Translations under genes and position numbers: made by a program
Notes under the pieces: generated by a model
Seen by the model: the letters and a program-made list of their open reading frames with translations, nothing else
The model's database searches: none
What the model was told of the DNA's origin: nothing
NCBI GenBank assembly: GCA_964530235.1
Contig: CAZGYB010000001.1
Span: 124,001 to 188,000, forward strand
Length of the DNA: 64,000 bases
Source of the DNA: UM-FILTER-33-9 sp964530235
GTDB lineage: Bacteria; Patescibacteriota; Microgenomatia; UBA1406; GWC2-37-13
Direction of reading: 5' to 3'
Shown: one piece after another, positions 41,157-48,793 of the stretch
Layout: every line of letters begins with the position of its first letter
Position numbering within the stretch: position 1 is the stretch's first letter

Positions 41157-42164
41157 TTATACTTTCACAAATCCTCCGGATACTGAAAGCGGTGCTTTAA
41201 TTGGCGGATGCGACTGATAATTGATCAGTTCAACATACTCTGGTTTGAATGCATCAATGGTTTTAAAACGGTGAGCAAACCGTATTGTTGGAAATGGGAG
41301 TGGTTTGCGTTTCAACTGTTCTTTTACTTGCTCAAGATGCATTTCGTAGATATGTACATCTCCGAACGTATGCACAAACTCACCCGGTTCATAACCGGTT
41401 ATTTTAGCCAAAATAATTGTCAATAAAGCATAGCTTGCAATGTTAAACGGAACTCCTAAGAATAAATCCGCACTCCGCTGATAAAGATGAAGCGAGAGCT
41501 TACCGTCAATCATATTGATTTGATACATATTATGGCAGATTGGGAAATATGAAGTTTCCTCAGGTAAAGCCATTGAATAAAGGTACTCAGGGTTCCACGA
41601 ATTTACAATCAGATTATGCGCATTCGGATCTTCTTTTAACTCCTGAATCACCCAAGCCAACTGATCAATAGTACGTTTAGATTTTGTGGGTTTATCCTGC
41701 AAATTTTTATTACCTGATTTACAGGGCCATTTTCTCCACATCTCCCCATAAATTCGAGGTAATTCTCCCCACTTTTGCGCAAATCTCTCATTTGTTCGTA
41801 TCTTTTCCACAAACTCCTCCTTCGACAAAACATCTTTAAACGTTTCACGTTTCGCGTTACACGCCATACGATATATTTTATAAGGATAGTCATCCCAAAT
41901 ATGCACATTATTATCGACCAGGTACTTAATATTAGTCTGACCTGATATAAACCAATACAGTTCATGCAGTACCCCTTTCCAGTAGACTTTTTTTGTGGTA
42001 AGAAGCGGGAAACCCTGTGAAAGATCAAATCGCATCTGTCTGCCGAAAACACTATATGATGCATCACCGGTTCCCCGGTCAACCTTGCGGAATCCATTAT
42101 CCATAATATCCTGAAGCAGATTAAGGTATTGGTATTCGGGGTGGTTATAAATTTGAGAGTACAT
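41157..42164 (-). CDS. thyA: thymidylate synthase (ThyA type)
   Basis: Methylates dUMP to dTMP with methylene-THF. The catalytic Cys is in SYFPICHNMYQINM. Other marks: DRTGT-like VDRGTGDASYSVFG, PLLTTKKVYWKGVLHELYWFISG, LHLYQRSADLFLGVPFNIASYALL and FGDVHIYEMH. At 335 residues it is longer than the E. coli enzyme, mainly by an insert between helix and catalytic region, as in Bacillus/phage-type synthases. TATAAA six bases before its ATG suggests a leaderless start. dfrA follows, and a family A palindrome lies between thyA and dcd. Confidence 0.95.
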   Translation of the reverse strand: MYSQIYNHPEYQYLNLLQDIMDNGFRKVDRGTGDASYSVFGRQMRFDLSQGFPLLTTKKVYWKGVLHELYWFISGQTNIKYLVDNNVHIWDDYPYKIYRMACNAKRETFKDVLSKEEFVEKIRTNERFAQKWGELPRIYGEMWRKWPCKSGNKNLQDKPTKSKRTIDQLAWVIQELKEDPNAHNLIVNSWNPEYLYSMALPEETSYFPICHNMYQINMIDGKLSLHLYQRSADLFLGVPFNIASYALLTIILAKITGYEPGEFVHTFGDVHIYEMHLEQVKEQLKRKPLPFPTIRFAHRFKTIDAFKPEYVELINYQSHPPIKAPLSVSGGFVKV

Positions 42165-42170
42165 AACTGA

Positions 42171-42176
42171 TTTATA
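42171..42176 (-). promoter_or_regulatory. -10 box of thyA-dfrA (leaderless)
   Basis: TATAAA read on the minus strand, six bases before the thyA ATG at 42164. The left arm of palindrome A3 begins five bases further upstream. Confidence 0.5.
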
Positions 42177-42180
42177 TAAA

Positions 42181-42259
42181 GGTTTTAAAATTTATGCGAC
42201 TTGGGATGTCTCGCTTGTGGCGGGACAGGGTTCCCACTGGAGCAATAAATTTTATAACC
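42181..42259. repeat. family A palindromic element, copy A3 (intergenic)
   Basis: Arms GGTTTTAAAATTTA and TAAATTTTATAACC match 13 of 14. The core is CGACTTGGGA...TTCCCACTGGAG with a nested GTCTCGC/GCGGGAC hairpin. It lies just upstream of the thyA promoter and downstream of dcd. Confidence 0.9.
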
Positions 42260-42292
42260 GTATGCTATTTTTACAAGTATATTTCATTTATG

Positions 42293-42835
42293 CTAGATTT
42301 GTTTCTCCCTTTTTTTTGTTGTCACTCTCCCTCCCTGCCATTGACCTTTATATTGTGTGCCCCCGCCATCCACCCATTCAAACTGGGCATGCACGATCCG
42401 GCAACCCATTTCAAGTGTCACCGGCATTGGTCCTTCGTTTTTGACTGCAAATGAGAGTTTTCCGCAGTATCCCGGCGCAACATTTCCGGTGCGAAGAAAC
42501 AAACCGCTGCGGAATGTTGTTGTTCTTGGTTTAAAATTAATAGTAATATCAAGCGGAGTATTTACCTTTTCTATGGTTGTTGCGATATAAAACTCACCCG
42601 GTTTTATGGTTATTTTCCTGCTTTTTCCATTTTCATAGGAGGTCACCAGTTTCATTTTCGGGGTTTCTCGGTGAGTTTCTCCTAAAAAAGCTTCTCCTCC
42701 GTCAATTTTGTAGATTTCTCCCACCCGCAGATCGAATCCTGCACCTTCAGGATTTTTCAATTCACGCTCCGCCAATCCCTCAACCAATTTTTTTGACTTC
42801 ACCAGTTTTAGTAATAGTTTTGGCCCGAGAATCAT
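42293..42835 (-). CDS. dcd: dCTP deaminase / dUTPase-like protein
   Basis: Provides dUMP for thymidylate synthesis by deaminating dCTP and/or hydrolysing dUTP. The trimeric dUTPase-fold motifs are clear: GAGFDLRVGEIYKID, SGLFLRTGNVAPGYCGKLSFAVKNEG and the closing YKGQWQGGR. About 180 residues, standard. I set the start at the ATG 42835 because the four codons before it begin with TTG and add nothing conserved. Its position beside thyA and dfrA fits a dTTP supply cluster. Confidence 0.88.
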   Translation of the reverse strand: MILGPKLLLKLVKSKKLVEGLAERELKNPEGAGFDLRVGEIYKIDGGEAFLGETHRETPKMKLVTSYENGKSRKITIKPGEFYIATTIEKVNTPLDITINFKPRTTTFRSGLFLRTGNVAPGYCGKLSFAVKNEGPMPVTLEMGCRIVHAQFEWVDGGGTQYKGQWQGGRVTTKKREKQI

Positions 42836-42879
42836 GGTATTTTGCAAAATTAATAATTAGTATTTTTTTACTAAGTGAA

Positions 42880-42943
42880 GGCAATGGTATTTTTTCGACT
42901 TGGGGACTAAGGGGTCCCCACCGGAGATAAAAATACCGTTGCC
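42880..42943. repeat. family A palindromic element, copy A4 (intergenic)
   Basis: Arms GGCAATGGTATTTTT (42881-42895, preceded by G) and AAAAATACCGTTGCC (42929-42943) match 14 of 15, the only change keeping a G-T pair. The core is TCGACTTGGGGAC-TAAGG-GGTCCCCACCGGAGAT. It lies 45 bp upstream of dcd. Confidence 0.9.
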
Positions 42944-42949
42944 GAAACG

Positions 42950-43756
42950 TTATACTTCTCCTAATTCTTCCACATTATATTCCCCGTTCTCTTCAAATAC
43001 CACATTATAAATCGGCAGTCCTTTTGCCAACCGCTTTGCAGTTTCCATAAGATGATTTTCCCCCATTTCGTTCAGCGCATTCCCAAGATATTTCGCATCA
43101 CATTTGTCAGGAAGCTCAACCGCATGGTTTTTTACCAAAAGCTCTGCGAGTTTTGCTCTTCGCAGATCTGCAAACGATTGATGAAAAATAAAAACCTGTA
43201 CCGGCCGTTCTCCTAAATCGGTCTCCACTTTTCCCTGCGGGTAAATACCCCAGTTTCCTTTCAAAAGAAGCACTGCTCCCTCCTGATGATCGCCCTGCAA
43301 AACAGTCTGTTTGACTCCCTGATTACTGATCTTTGAAAATTGGTCTTTGATAAACGTGAGTTGTTCAGAAGTTACATCATAGGCTTTCCCGTCAAGCCCC
43401 ATTTGCTTTACATGACCACACCCGCCCAGAACAGTATTCTGCTCTGCATGCGAATCAGTGTGGAACTGAAGGTTTTTTTCGCCACCCACCAACTCAACCA
43501 AACTCTCCCATGTTTTTTGCAAATCAACCGGAAAACCATAATTATTGGCAGTTGCAAAAACAAGCGCAAGTTCCCCTGGATCAGCCCCCGGCACTGCCAT
43601 CGCCGGCATTTGGAATTTAGAGCTTAAGGTTTGTGATTTATTTTCATAGCGTCCATCTATACACCTGCTTAAAATCTTTGTCTTTTCCTCGACTTTATAT
43701 TTATTCTCCCCAACCAGCTCAATAACTTGTTTTTTAGTAAGTAATATTTTGTTCAT
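42950..43756 (-). CDS. CIDGR-motif protein (short form)
   Basis: 268 residues, cytosolic, of unknown function. It contains LSRCIDGRYENK near residue 30, PAMAVPGADPGELA, LQFHTDSHAEQN and VLGGCGHVKQMG near 115. The Cys-x-Asp-x-Arg with a distal His and Cys-Gly-His set recalls the metal site of beta-carbonic anhydrases, but the rest does not. It shares this pattern with the 475-residue protein at 34714-36141. TATAAT eight bases before the ATG suggests a leaderless start. A family A palindrome lies between it and dcd. Confidence 0.6.
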   Translation of the reverse strand: MNKILLTKKQVIELVGENKYKVEEKTKILSRCIDGRYENKSQTLSSKFQMPAMAVPGADPGELALVFATANNYGFPVDLQKTWESLVELVGGEKNLQFHTDSHAEQNTVLGGCGHVKQMGLDGKAYDVTSEQLTFIKDQFSKISNQGVKQTVLQGDHQEGAVLLLKGNWGIYPQGKVETDLGERPVQVFIFHQSFADLRRAKLAELLVKNHAVELPDKCDAKYLGNALNEMGENHLMETAKRLAKGLPIYNVVFEENGEYNVEELGEV

Positions 43757-43764
43757 AGAAGAAT

Positions 43765-43770
43765 ATTATA
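43765..43770 (-). promoter_or_regulatory. -10 box of the short CIDGR gene (leaderless)
   Basis: TATAAT on the minus strand, eight bases upstream of the ATG at 43756. Confidence 0.5.
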
Positions 43771-43816
43771 CTGAATAATTTATTTTGCAACCCAACCTTT
43801 AAGATATCCCGTATCC

Positions 43817-43854
43817 GCCCTGCCATCTGTAACCGCTTCGGTTACACTTAGGGC
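43817..43854. repeat. intergenic hairpin with nested stems
   Basis: GTAACCG-CTT-CGGTTAC (43829-43845) sits inside an outer GCCCT/AGGGC stem (43817-43821 with 43850-43854). No T-run follows on either strand. It lies between two minus-strand genes and could serve as a transcript-end or processing hairpin, or be another palindromic repeat type. Confidence 0.45.
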
Positions 43855-43871
43855 TTTGTATCATACAATAG

Positions 43872-45500
43872 TTAGCTTTTTTTCCCTTGACCAAATGCAC
43901 CAGCCTCATATGGTTTTACGATATGCAACCAAGCTGCTCTTTGAAATTCAACTGCAGAAGTCTGAAGACGTAATAAATATTGTCGTACTACCTCGTCTCC
44001 ATGATACGAACGGAGAAAATCTACGATAACTGCAACGGGGTTTTCTCTTGTTCCTAATAAGCCTGCTTGATACCTGTCTTCAATCCGTAGCTGAGAAAAA
44101 TCTATATTACCGGTATCGCCAAAAACTTCTGTGGGGACATAACTCAGAGAAAGCTCAATTGCTGGTAAAACTAATTTCGATTGCAATTCATCTTCTGTTC
44201 GACAACCTAAAGCGGTCATAATTTTTTTCTGCCGAAACGCATACGATATCCATCCCGGGAACAAATCTTCCTGATTAGATATTGCTCTCACAATAGGTGG
44301 GTTTTCTTGAGGGATAACTAAGTCTTTTATTGGTCTTCTCAGAATTCCTGCTTTAAGTGGCGGAAATACCGAAAGTAAATCCTGATTTGCTGCACGAAAA
44401 ATGATTGGCGGGGTAACTTTTTCTCCATGTGAAGCCGGCCAGTATCCAACTCCAAGCAATAAATCTGCACGTAATTCATCCAATAAGAGTCGAAAATCAA
44501 ACCCGATTTCTTGCATTTTATCTGATACAGTTTCAAAATCAGCTTTTTGTATTGCTGCATGTTTTAACAACACCTGAATCCCTCTATGAGTTCTTTCTAA
44601 TCTCTGTTCCAACTGAGAAGTAATAACAGGGACTTCATTTACGACTGTTTTTTTACGTAATAGTTTCACTGCATGGTTTCCCTGAATGTCTTGTTCAAGA
44701 ACTGAAACAACTTCAAACCCTAACTTACTTAATTCAATCTCAGTTAACCAACCTCCAAATTCTTCGAATAATGGATGATTAAATACGGGTCTATCGTTCA
44801 CTAAACAAAGCCCGCCTTCCCGTAAACATCTGTGAATATTGGTAAGTGCTGATTTTTGTTGATCGGGTGGCAGGTAGCAAAGTACATACATAATAGTTGC
44901 ATAGTCTATATCTTTGCCTAAATCCAGGTCAGGTCGGGCAATATCTGCAACTTGAGTAGTTATTTTTCCAGAAGCCAAACCTTCGGCAAATGAAGCGGGT
45001 ACCTGTGCAGCTAATATGCCGTCGGACAAGCTCGTTCTTAATACACCTGGCCATTCGTTAATATCCATATCAAATACCATATCTTCCTCATAGGTTTGAG
45101 CTAATATATCGGGATCTTGATTCGTATAACGACAAAATCGTTGCCAAGCTTGTCTTAGTTTTTTTACACCTGCATCTGTTGAGTTATGAGAACCAAGCTC
45201 TAAGTACACCTTCCTTCTTTTTCTCAAGTCTACAATCGGTTCTTCTGCAATATCAACCACTTTCATGGTGTATGGTGCCCCTTGAGCTTCAAAACTTGCA
45301 GCAATTTGATAAGGTTGAAACGGACAGCTCAGATGACTCATAGTCGCGCTTCGAAATCCAACTCCAACGAGCAATACGTTAGTGTTTCTGCCTTTTTGTG
45401 GTTTTAAATGACCTCTTATTACAACGTCATCAAAGTCACCTCTGGTAACAGCTGTATCTGTTTGGATATATTGACTTTCACGACGTTCTATCGCGGACAT
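43872..45500 (-). CDS. SAM-dependent methyltransferase-like protein with extra domains
   Basis: About 542 residues. Near residue 42 NVLLVGVGFRSAT is a nucleotide-loop-like strand. Around 205-260 the pattern DYATIMYVLCYLPPDQQKSALTNIHRCLREGGLCLVND is the class I methyltransferase post-I/II region, and an acidic YLELGSHNSTDAG lies between. The C-terminal 250 residues are helical and unrecognised. The overall layout is not that of CheR or a known rRNA methylase. ATG 45500 was chosen over the TTG three codons earlier. The substrate is unknown. Confidence 0.6.
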   Translation of the reverse strand: MSAIERRESQYIQTDTAVTRGDFDDVVIRGHLKPQKGRNTNVLLVGVGFRSATMSHLSCPFQPYQIAASFEAQGAPYTMKVVDIAEEPIVDLRKRRKVYLELGSHNSTDAGVKKLRQAWQRFCRYTNQDPDILAQTYEEDMVFDMDINEWPGVLRTSLSDGILAAQVPASFAEGLASGKITTQVADIARPDLDLGKDIDYATIMYVLCYLPPDQQKSALTNIHRCLREGGLCLVNDRPVFNHPLFEEFGGWLTEIELSKLGFEVVSVLEQDIQGNHAVKLLRKKTVVNEVPVITSQLEQRLERTHRGIQVLLKHAAIQKADFETVSDKMQEIGFDFRLLLDELRADLLLGVGYWPASHGEKVTPPIIFRAANQDLLSVFPPLKAGILRRPIKDLVIPQENPPIVRAISNQEDLFPGWISYAFRQKKIMTALGCRTEDELQSKLVLPAIELSLSYVPTEVFGDTGNIDFSQLRIEDRYQAGLLGTRENPVAVIVDFLRSYHGDEVVRQYLLRLQTSAVEFQRAAWLHIVKPYEAGAFGQGKKS

Positions 45501-45598
45501 AAAGCGCAAAAAACATATATTTATTTACAATTCTATAGTATATCATACTATAACCTATAATAATAGATGTGCTTCCTTGCACTTGAAGAGTAAATCTT

Positions 45599-46471
45599 CT
45601 ATTTTATGATGCGATCTATTTCTGTTCCTGCATGAACTCCGCTTACTTGATCCCAGACTATAGAGTCCTCTCTCCCGTATGGGTTTTTCCATACAACTCT
45701 GGTCATGTCTAGCATTCCTGTACTATCAACCTGCAGTTCATGTTCTGCAGGAAGCATGAGCTCAAACGGATGACATCCAGCTTGAAAATCAGTTGTTTGC
45801 ACATCTCCAATCTGTCTTGTCCTACGAATATCAGCTCCTAAAAGCTGTCCGATTCTTTCAAATTCCTCCGGCGATATAAAATAACACTTGGATACTGGGC
45901 TAAACCTGAAATATCTTTTATCAGTATTGTTGGGTTGGGACGAACTCCCAGTGTCTAAAGCTGCACCCATCATATCTACGTCTTCAGAAGAATACTTACG
46001 CTTAAACCGCATACAATGACCTGATGACAAGACAAAGTAGATGGAACCGCCTCTTTTTGTAGTAAAAATATGATCAAACGCTTCCGGATGATTTACCAGT
46101 TCAGAGACTATTGCTAAAACAAGGGGCTGATATAAATCTTCGATATTGGGCTCTTTTGCAAGTCGGGCATCTGCACCTAAACCATGTTTGTATAAAATAT
46201 CAATCCATTTAAAATACACACTGCCTTGTGCTCCGTGCATAATTCCCTGTAAAAGATCTCTTCCCTGTTTTTGAGCGACCAACTGGGAAATATCGTCAGC
46301 TAACCCACTTCCCTCCTGCAAAAATTTCCACATTTTTTGATCCCGATCTGTTTGGGGAACGCTCGCTCGAAGCTCTGATACTAATAGTTGAGGATTCACT
46401 CGCACGATACCTGAATCATTTTTTTGCAATCTGTCTTGTAAGGGAATAGCGGGTGGTTCGGTTTGAGTCAT
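45599..46471 (-). CDS. hypothetical protein
   Basis: 290 residues, not recognised. No signal or membrane segments. Mixed alpha/beta, with clear strands in the second half (GGSIYFVLSSGHCMRFKRKY; KRYFRFSPVSKCYFISPEEFERIG). Three Cys and a GCHP segment are present. A TATAAT box read on the minus strand lies about 14 bases upstream of the ATG (46485-46490). It lies upstream of the large methyltransferase-like gene on the same strand. Confidence 0.5.
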   Translation of the reverse strand: MTQTEPPAIPLQDRLQKNDSGIVRVNPQLLVSELRASVPQTDRDQKMWKFLQEGSGLADDISQLVAQKQGRDLLQGIMHGAQGSVYFKWIDILYKHGLGADARLAKEPNIEDLYQPLVLAIVSELVNHPEAFDHIFTTKRGGSIYFVLSSGHCMRFKRKYSSEDVDMMGAALDTGSSSQPNNTDKRYFRFSPVSKCYFISPEEFERIGQLLGADIRRTRQIGDVQTTDFQAGCHPFELMLPAEHELQVDSTGMLDMTRVVWKNPYGREDSIVWDQVSGVHAGTEIDRIIK

Positions 46472-46524
46472 ACAAAATATGATTATACAAAATTAGTATA
46501 AACACTTAGAGCTTCGTAATGTGT

Positions 46525-46530
46525 TACAAT
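46525..46530 (+). promoter_or_regulatory. -10 box of the GT4 glycosyltransferase gene (leaderless)
   Basis: TACAAT at 46525-46530, seven bases before ATG 46538. Confidence 0.45.
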
Positions 46531-46537
46531 TAAAAAC

Positions 46538-47638
46538 ATGGCTCAGGTAGTAGTGTATGATCCAACTCATAAAGATCAGCAGTCAAAAGTCCGCGGTATC
46601 GGGCGCTATCTGCAAATCCTCCGGGAAACTTTCCCCCAATGGATTATTATAAATTCATTACACGATTCGCGTTACACGTTATACGAAGTATTCCTCAATC
46701 CATTCTTCAACTTTCTTGCTCCTCCTCTTTTTATCGGACGAAAATTCAAAAAACAAATCGCCGTAATTCACGACTTAATACCTTTAAAATACCCTATACA
46801 TTTTTCCATCGGGTTAAAAGGAAGCCTCAATGTTTTATTGAACAAAATTGCACTTTCAAACTATGATGTCGTGATAACTGACTCCGTACAAAGTAAGAAA
46901 GATATCATTGCTATATTGGGGATTTCGGAAAAAAAGGTACGAGTGGTTTATCCATGTTTACCGGAGATATTTTTTGAAAAATCCAAAATCCAAAATCCAA
47001 AATCTCAATCAAACTACAAATTCAAAATTCCAAATTCCAAATTTTTATTATATGTCGGGGACGCAACATGGAACAAAAACCTGGTTAATCTGGCAAAAGC
47101 AATTAAAATGCAGGAGCTTCCCTGTATCTTTGTCGGCAAAGTATTTGATAAAAAGAACGAAGTTGATGATTTTTTTCGCCTTGGGAAGCCCAAAGGGCGG
47201 GGTACCCACTGGAGAAAAAAATCATCAACAAGCGGAAATCCTTGGAACGAAGAATTCAATGAATTCATGTCGCTCGCAGAAAATGACACACGGTTTATTT
47301 TCCCCGGATTTATTTCTGATGAGGAACTGATATTTCTTTATAAAAACGCATTCTGCAACCTGCTTATATCTCATGATGAAGGGTTTGGTTTTTCTTATCT
47401 TGAAGCCTCAAGTCTGCATTGTCCTTCGATCCTTTCTGATATTCCGGTTCTTCGTGAAATCAGTGACAGCGCAGCGCTTTTTGCCAATCCTGAGGATCCC
47501 CAATCCATTGTCTTCTCAATTCTCTCATTGAAAAATGATCCTTCGCTACGCAATAAACTTATTAAACAATCGCATGAAAGATCCCTCCTTTTTACGAATA
47601 AAAAATTCAAGTCCGACTTTCTCTCCGCAATCTCCTAA
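46538..47638 (+). CDS. GT4-type glycosyltransferase with palindrome insert
   Basis: A retaining GT-B enzyme that transfers sugars from nucleotide donors, probably in envelope glycan assembly. The N-terminal domain has VRGIGRYLQILRETFP and AVIHDLIPLKYP. The C-terminal donor-binding domain has LLYVGDATWNKNL, FIFPGFISDEEL, and the E-x7-E-like GFGFSYLEASSLHCPSILSDIPVLREI. It has 366 residues. Two unusual insertions: FEKSKIQNPKSQSNYK (heptamer tract, before the first C-terminal strand) and FFRLGKPKGRGTHWRKKS (family A palindrome, copy A5), replacing a loop before FIFPGF. The catalytic region appears intact. Confidence 0.85.
   Translation: MAQVVVYDPTHKDQQSKVRGIGRYLQILRETFPQWIIINSLHDSRYTLYEVFLNPFFNFLAPPLFIGRKFKKQIAVIHDLIPLKYPIHFSIGLKGSLNVLLNKIALSNYDVVITDSVQSKKDIIAILGISEKKVRVVYPCLPEIFFEKSKIQNPKSQSNYKFKIPNSKFLLYVGDATWNKNLVNLAKAIKMQELPCIFVGKVFDKKNEVDDFFRLGKPKGRGTHWRKKSSTSGNPWNEEFNEFMSLAENDTRFIFPGFISDEELIFLYKNAFCNLLISHDEGFGFSYLEASSLHCPSILSDIPVLREISDSAALFANPEDPQSIVFSILSLKNDPSLRNKLIKQSHERSLLFTNKKFKSDFLSAIS
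46980..47044 (+). repeat. degenerate 7-bp-period tract in the GT4 gene
   Basis: AAATCCA repeated three times, then AAATCTC and later CAAATTC/CAAAATT words, period 7. Encodes KSKIQNPKSQSNYKFKIPNS between the two GT-B domains. Confidence 0.7.
47162..47229. repeat. family A palindromic element, copy A5, inside the GT4 gene
   Basis: Perfect 14-bp arms GTTGATGATTTTTT (47162-47175) and AAAAAATCATCAAC (47216-47229). Core TCGCCTTGGG...TACCCACTGGAGA with a nested GCCC-AAA-GGGC. In frame as DDFFRLGKPKGRGTHWRKKS. Confidence 0.9.
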
Positions 47639-47672
47639 TTCCTATTCTCTAACCCCCATACCCTAAACCCTG
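47634..47672 (+). repeat. degenerate 7-bp-period tract (intergenic)
   Basis: CCTATTC, TCTAACC, CCCATAC, CCTAAAC words follow the GT4 stop and run up to the promoter of the next small gene. Confidence 0.45.
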
Positions 47673-47678
47673 TATACT
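47673..47678 (+). promoter_or_regulatory. -10 box of the 64-residue membrane protein gene
   Basis: TATACT at 47673-47678, six bases before ATG 47685. Leaderless arrangement. Confidence 0.45.
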
Positions 47679-47684
47679 TACTAT

Positions 47685-47879
47685 ATGGATCTTTTTGCCT
47701 TCGTCATTATTTCAACCGTTTATATCATGGTTATTCACTTTGCAGTCGGGATCCGCGACTGGTTTGACCTCGCCTGCATGATAGGGCTTTTTGTGGTTGG
47801 AGGAGTGCTTGGTTGGCACCTGCATTCATATGAAGCAGGAATTGTCTTCGGCGTAGTTTCTTCACTTCTCTTTTGGTAA
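47685..47879 (+). CDS. small two-helix membrane protein
   Basis: 64 residues, almost entirely hydrophobic: one helix at about 5-20 (VIISTVYIMVIHFAVGI), a short RDW loop, then a Gly-rich helix pair (CMIGLFVVGGVLGWHLHSYEAGIVFGVVSSLLFW). No family recognised. It has its own -10 box and is convergent with the following methyltransferase, four bases away. Confidence 0.55.
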   Translation: MDLFAFVIISTVYIMVIHFAVGIRDWFDLACMIGLFVVGGVLGWHLHSYEAGIVFGVVSSLLFW

Positions 47880-47883
47880 TCAG

Positions 47884-48705
47884 CTAAGATGGTTTTGTTG
47901 CTACAACAGCAAATAATGCGCCACACATTTCTGCTTTGCTTGTGTTTCCTCTCATTGTATATGCCTTTCGAAGAACGGTATCACCGATACGAACTACCCT
48001 GGGAAAATCTTGAGGAGCCTGCATAATCAGATATTGAATATCTACAAAACCGACTGCTTCTAGTAAACGACAAAACTCAACTACATGGTAATCATGTTGA
48101 AATCCCATATTCCACCTCCCAAGAAGTTGGGAAACCCTTTTTTGAAATCCTTGGGTTGAAATTGCATGTGGTTGTATAAAACCAGCTTTTCCGCCTGGTT
48201 TTAATACGCGAAGCAACTCCTTAAAACTTGCCAATACATTCGCTGTATCAACAATCTGATCTCCAGAAGGATCTGTAATAACCTGATGTTCAACAACTCC
48301 AACTTCAAATACACGTTCAACTAAATTGTTGTCGAAAGGCAACCGTACTATATCTCCCGCTACAACAGAATCTACATGGTTAACCATCAAAGCATGTTTC
48401 AAGGCGGGAAGAGAAATGTCCAGTCCAATTGTATTTACATGGGAGTCCCCATAAACCTCTTCCACGATAGTCCGAAGAGTCCTCCCATGACCAAGACCTA
48501 ATTGAACAAGAAAGAATGGGTCGTTATGTAGGTCATCAAAAAAACCCAAAGAACGAAACGCTTCTAAATATTGTTGATGCTTCTCTGATGGAACAAACGG
48601 CTTTTCACTTTCAAGTCTTTTTTTCTCATAAACCCCACCCCACACGCTCTCAAGATCATAGGGTTGATAAACATATTTCTGTACTCTACCAATTTTCTCG
48701 GCCAT
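47884..48705 (-). CDS. class I SAM-dependent methyltransferase
   Basis: 273 residues. SAM-binding motif I is FLVQLGLGHGRTLR near residue 62, motif II NTIGLDISLPALKHA, then VVAGDIVRLPFDNNLVERVFEVGVVEHQ and ELLRVLKPGGKAGFIQPH, the full Methyltransf_11 pattern. The motif I acidic residue is replaced (QLGLG instead of D/E-x-G-x-G). The substrate is unknown; location among glycosyltransferase and secreted-protein genes gives no firm hint. Confidence 0.8.
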   Translation of the reverse strand: MAEKIGRVQKYVYQPYDLESVWGGVYEKKRLESEKPFVPSEKHQQYLEAFRSLGFFDDLHNDPFFLVQLGLGHGRTLRTIVEEVYGDSHVNTIGLDISLPALKHALMVNHVDSVVAGDIVRLPFDNNLVERVFEVGVVEHQVITDPSGDQIVDTANVLASFKELLRVLKPGGKAGFIQPHAISTQGFQKRVSQLLGRWNMGFQHDYHVVEFCRLLEAVGFVDIQYLIMQAPQDFPRVVRIGDTVLRKAYTMRGNTSKAEMCGALFAVVATKPS

Positions 48706-48793
48706 GATAAGATCAATGAAAAAATAAAATATACATATTTAATATGTATAAAAAAGTAATTATACCATACCTTCTTAAAGATACAAGCTTCTT

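Noticed and set aside
23725..47229. Family A elements as ordinary Rho-independent terminators
   Set aside because: Two copies lie inside open reading frames, the hairpins lack a consistent U-tract after the stem, and the arms extend far outside the GC core.
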